The position numbers and the translations under genes are program-made. Below the pieces are notes generated by a model. That model did not search any database and was not told the origin of the DNA. It worked only from the letters and a program-made list of their open reading frames with translations. Shown here one piece after another: positions 5,920-7,350 of a DNA stretch of 7,350 bases; within the stretch, counting starts at the first letter, position 1; each line of letters starts with the position of its first letter. This stretch comes from an uncultured Gemmataceae bacterium (GTDB taxonomy: Bacteria; Planctomycetota; Planctomycetia; Gemmatales; Gemmataceae): the NCBI GenBank assembly GCA_937922175.1, contig CAKZUU010000245.1:1-7350 (forward strand). Reading direction: 5' to 3'.

Positions 5920-7194
5920 ATGTCCGCAGATGCGCGTCCATCGTTCGCTCTTCCGGAGGGAGTGACGGTCTGCACCGTCAGCGAGATCACCGAGCACATC
6001 CGCTCCCTGCTGGAAGAGGAGTTTCTCCAGGTTTGGGTTGAAGGTGAAATCACGAACTTGGCACGCCCGACTTCCGGACACGTGTATTTCACTCTCCGCG
6101 ATACCCAAGCCGCTCTGCGTTGCGTGATGTACCGGCATCAAGTTCTTCGCCTTCCCAAGGGCTTTGAGCCGCGAAATGGATTGGAAGTCGTTGCTTTGGG
6201 GAAGGTCAGTGTTTACGCGCCTCGTGGCGAATATCAATTGCTCGTCGAGCGGCTGCTGCCCAAAGGGATTGGCGCGGCGGAACTGGCATTGAAACAGCTC
6301 CGGGAGAAACTGTTCAATTTGGGTTATTTCGACGTCAAACGAAAAAAGCGGTTGCCCCGCTTCCCTCGATCCGCTTGCCTGATCGCCAGCGCAACGGGTG
6401 CGGCCGTTCGAGACATGATCGAAGTGTTCAAGCAGCGTTGGCCAGCAACGACACTTTATGTCCGACATTCACGCGTCCAAGGTGACGGGGCGGCGGAGGA
6501 AATCGCTCAAGCCATCCATCAAGTCAATCGCTGGCAGCAAGCAGGTCAGGGCTTATTTGACGTGATCATCCTCGGTCGTGGTGGTGGGAGTACAGAGGAC
6601 TTAGCTGCATTTAACACGGAAGTGGTCGCTGACGCAATCTATCATTCGCGAATCCCGATCGTCAGTGCCGTTGGCCACGAGATCGACGTGACCCTTGCGG
6701 ACCTAGTCGCGGACGTTCGGGCCTCCACTCCGAGCCATGCCGTCGAAGTCGTTGCCCCCGATCGAAGCGAGATCCTTTGTGACTTGGAGGAGTGGCGGTA
6801 CCGGCTTTCGGACGCCATCCGACGAACGATCGCGGATCGGTGGAAAATACTCCAACAATACGCCCATCGTCCGGTGATGCGTCGGCCGACCGATCGCCTG
6901 CACGATCTGGAGCGGCGACTTGATGAGTTGACGGAGCGATTGAATCGATCGATCCGAGCCAACATTCAAACCCGGCAGAAAGAGTTTGATTCCCTCGCGC
7001 AGCGGCTCGAGTCGCTGAGTCCACTGCGTGTTCTGGCTCGTGGATACAGTCTGACCCGACGCGCGGATCGGCCGGAATTTCTACGCTCGGCCCAGGAAGT
7101 GGTTCCGGGCGACCAACTCATCACTCTTTTGCAGCAGGGAAGCATTATCAGCCGTGTCGAGAGCATCCGTCCTGCGGGAGAGACCGTTTCATGA
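5920..7194 (+). CDS. xseA: Exodeoxyribonuclease VII large subunit
   Basis: Catalytic subunit of exonuclease VII, which degrades single-stranded DNA from both ends to short acid-soluble oligonucleotides in repair and recombination, together with several XseB subunits. The product is 424 residues. Residues ~16-112 form the OB-fold DNA-binding domain (VSEITEHI, WVEGEITNL, GHVYFTLRD). The catalytic domain follows, with GAAVRDMI near 160-167, the hallmark GRGGGSTEDLAAFN at 219-232, SAVGHEIDVTLAD near 249-261 (His 253) and ADVRASTPSHAVE near 264-276. Residues ~290-365 are charged helices matching the coiled-coil segment that binds XseB, and SPLRVLARGYSL (367-378) is the usual C-terminal motif. The ATG at 5920, with AGG nine bases upstream, was chosen over an in-frame TTG at 5851 that lies inside ald. 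It overlaps xseB by 4 bases. Confidence 0.96.
   Translation: MSADARPSFALPEGVTVCTVSEITEHIRSLLEEEFLQVWVEGEITNLARPTSGHVYFTLRDTQAALRCVMYRHQVLRLPKGFEPRNGLEVVALGKVSVYAPRGEYQLLVERLLPKGIGAAELALKQLREKLFNLGYFDVKRKKRLPRFPRSACLIASATGAAVRDMIEVFKQRWPATTLYVRHSRVQGDGAAEEIAQAIHQVNRWQQAGQGLFDVIILGRGGGSTEDLAAFNTEVVADAIYHSRIPIVSAVGHEIDVTLADLVADVRASTPSHAVEVVAPDRSEILCDLEEWRYRLSDAIRRTIADRWKILQQYAHRPVMRRPTDRLHDLERRLDELTERLNRSIRANIQTRQKEFDSLAQRLESLSPLRVLARGYSLTRRADRPEFLRSAQEVVPGDQLITLLQQGSIISRVESIRPAGETVS
7177..7181 (+). promoter_or_regulatory. Shine-Dalgarno site of xseB
   Basis: GGAGA lies 9 bases before the xseB ATG, inside the last codons of xseA. It supports the overlapping ATGA start. Confidence 0.5.
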
Positions 7195-7350
7195 GTGCAT
7201 CATTCGATGAGCGACCGCGTCCCTTGGGGGAACCCGCCGAGGATCTCCCCTTCGAGTCCGCGGTAACGCGTCTGGAAGAGATCGTGAGGCGGCTGGAAGA
7301 AGGGGGACTGCCGCTGGAGGAATCCCTGAAACAATACGAATCGGGGATTA
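7191..7350 (+). CDS. xseB: Exodeoxyribonuclease VII small subunit, 5' part
   Basis: The start codon overlaps the xseA stop (ATGA at 7191-7194), the usual translationally coupled arrangement of the two exonuclease VII subunits. The 53 visible codons give an 18-20 residue acidic, Pro-containing N-terminal tail. The conserved XseB helical hairpin follows: FESAVTRLEEIVRRLEEGG from residue 21, then LPLEESLKQYESGI. This is the family core pattern of 'F-E-x-A-x-x-R-L-E-x-I-V' followed by 'L-x-L-E-E-S-L-x-x-Y-E-x-G'. The small subunit is non-catalytic; it stabilises XseA and activates it. The gene runs off the window; the family is normally about 70-100 residues, so perhaps a third to a half is missing. 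Confidence 0.93.
   Translation, partial: MSASFDERPRPLGEPAEDLPFESAVTRLEEIVRRLEEGGLPLEESLKQYESGI

Noticed and set aside
5460..6468. Two overlapping minus-strand frames of over 200 codons across ald and xseA
   Set aside because: Both are antisense to well-conserved enzymes, overlap each other in different frames and show no recognisable motif.

Overview
The window is a compact, moderately GC-rich bacterial chromosomal segment with every supported gene on the + strand. It holds the 3' end of an esterase-family gene, then citrate synthase (gltA), seryl-tRNA synthetase (serS), a fused type I 3-dehydroquinate dehydratase/shikimate dehydrogenase homologue (aroDE), alanine dehydrogenase (ald), and the two exonuclease VII subunits (xseA, and the start of xseB). 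No tRNA, rRNA, insertion sequence, CRISPR array or phage gene was seen. A fused AroD-AroE protein with a 'GAPF' and 'PGQ' style AroD C-terminus, the esterase type and the general sequence character suggest a planctomycete. This is an inference from remembered families, not from a search.

Layout: 2-415 esterase C-terminus; 416-667 a 252-base gap with one weak hairpin; 668-1813 gltA; 1814-1882 a short gap; 1883-3196 serS; 3197-3308 a 112-base gap with a possible -10 box; 3309-4772 aroDE; 4776-5876 ald, only 3 bases behind aroDE and with its Shine-Dalgarno inside the end of aroDE; 5920-7194 xseA, 43 bases behind ald; 7191-7350 xseB, overlapping xseA by 4 bases and cut by the window edge. aroDE-ald-xseA-xseB look like one transcription unit. 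gltA and serS could be separate units or part of a longer read-through.

Most genes are ordinary housekeeping enzymes with intact active sites: gltA for TCA cycle entry, serS for translation, ald for alanine/pyruvate interconversion and xseAB for DNA repair. The exception is aroDE. Manual alignment places non-catalytic residues at the AroD general acid/base His and a substrate-binding Arg, at the AroE catalytic Lys and Asp, and in the AroE dinucleotide-binding glycine loop, although the frame is open over 487 codons. It looks like a bifunctional shikimate enzyme that has become a pseudoenzyme or been repurposed, and it is the main point of interest. A second, smaller one is the esterase, whose nucleophile elbow reads G-V-N-M-G instead of G-x-S-x-G. 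At the DNA level the palindrome CGATCG occurs 16 times, several-fold more than base composition predicts.
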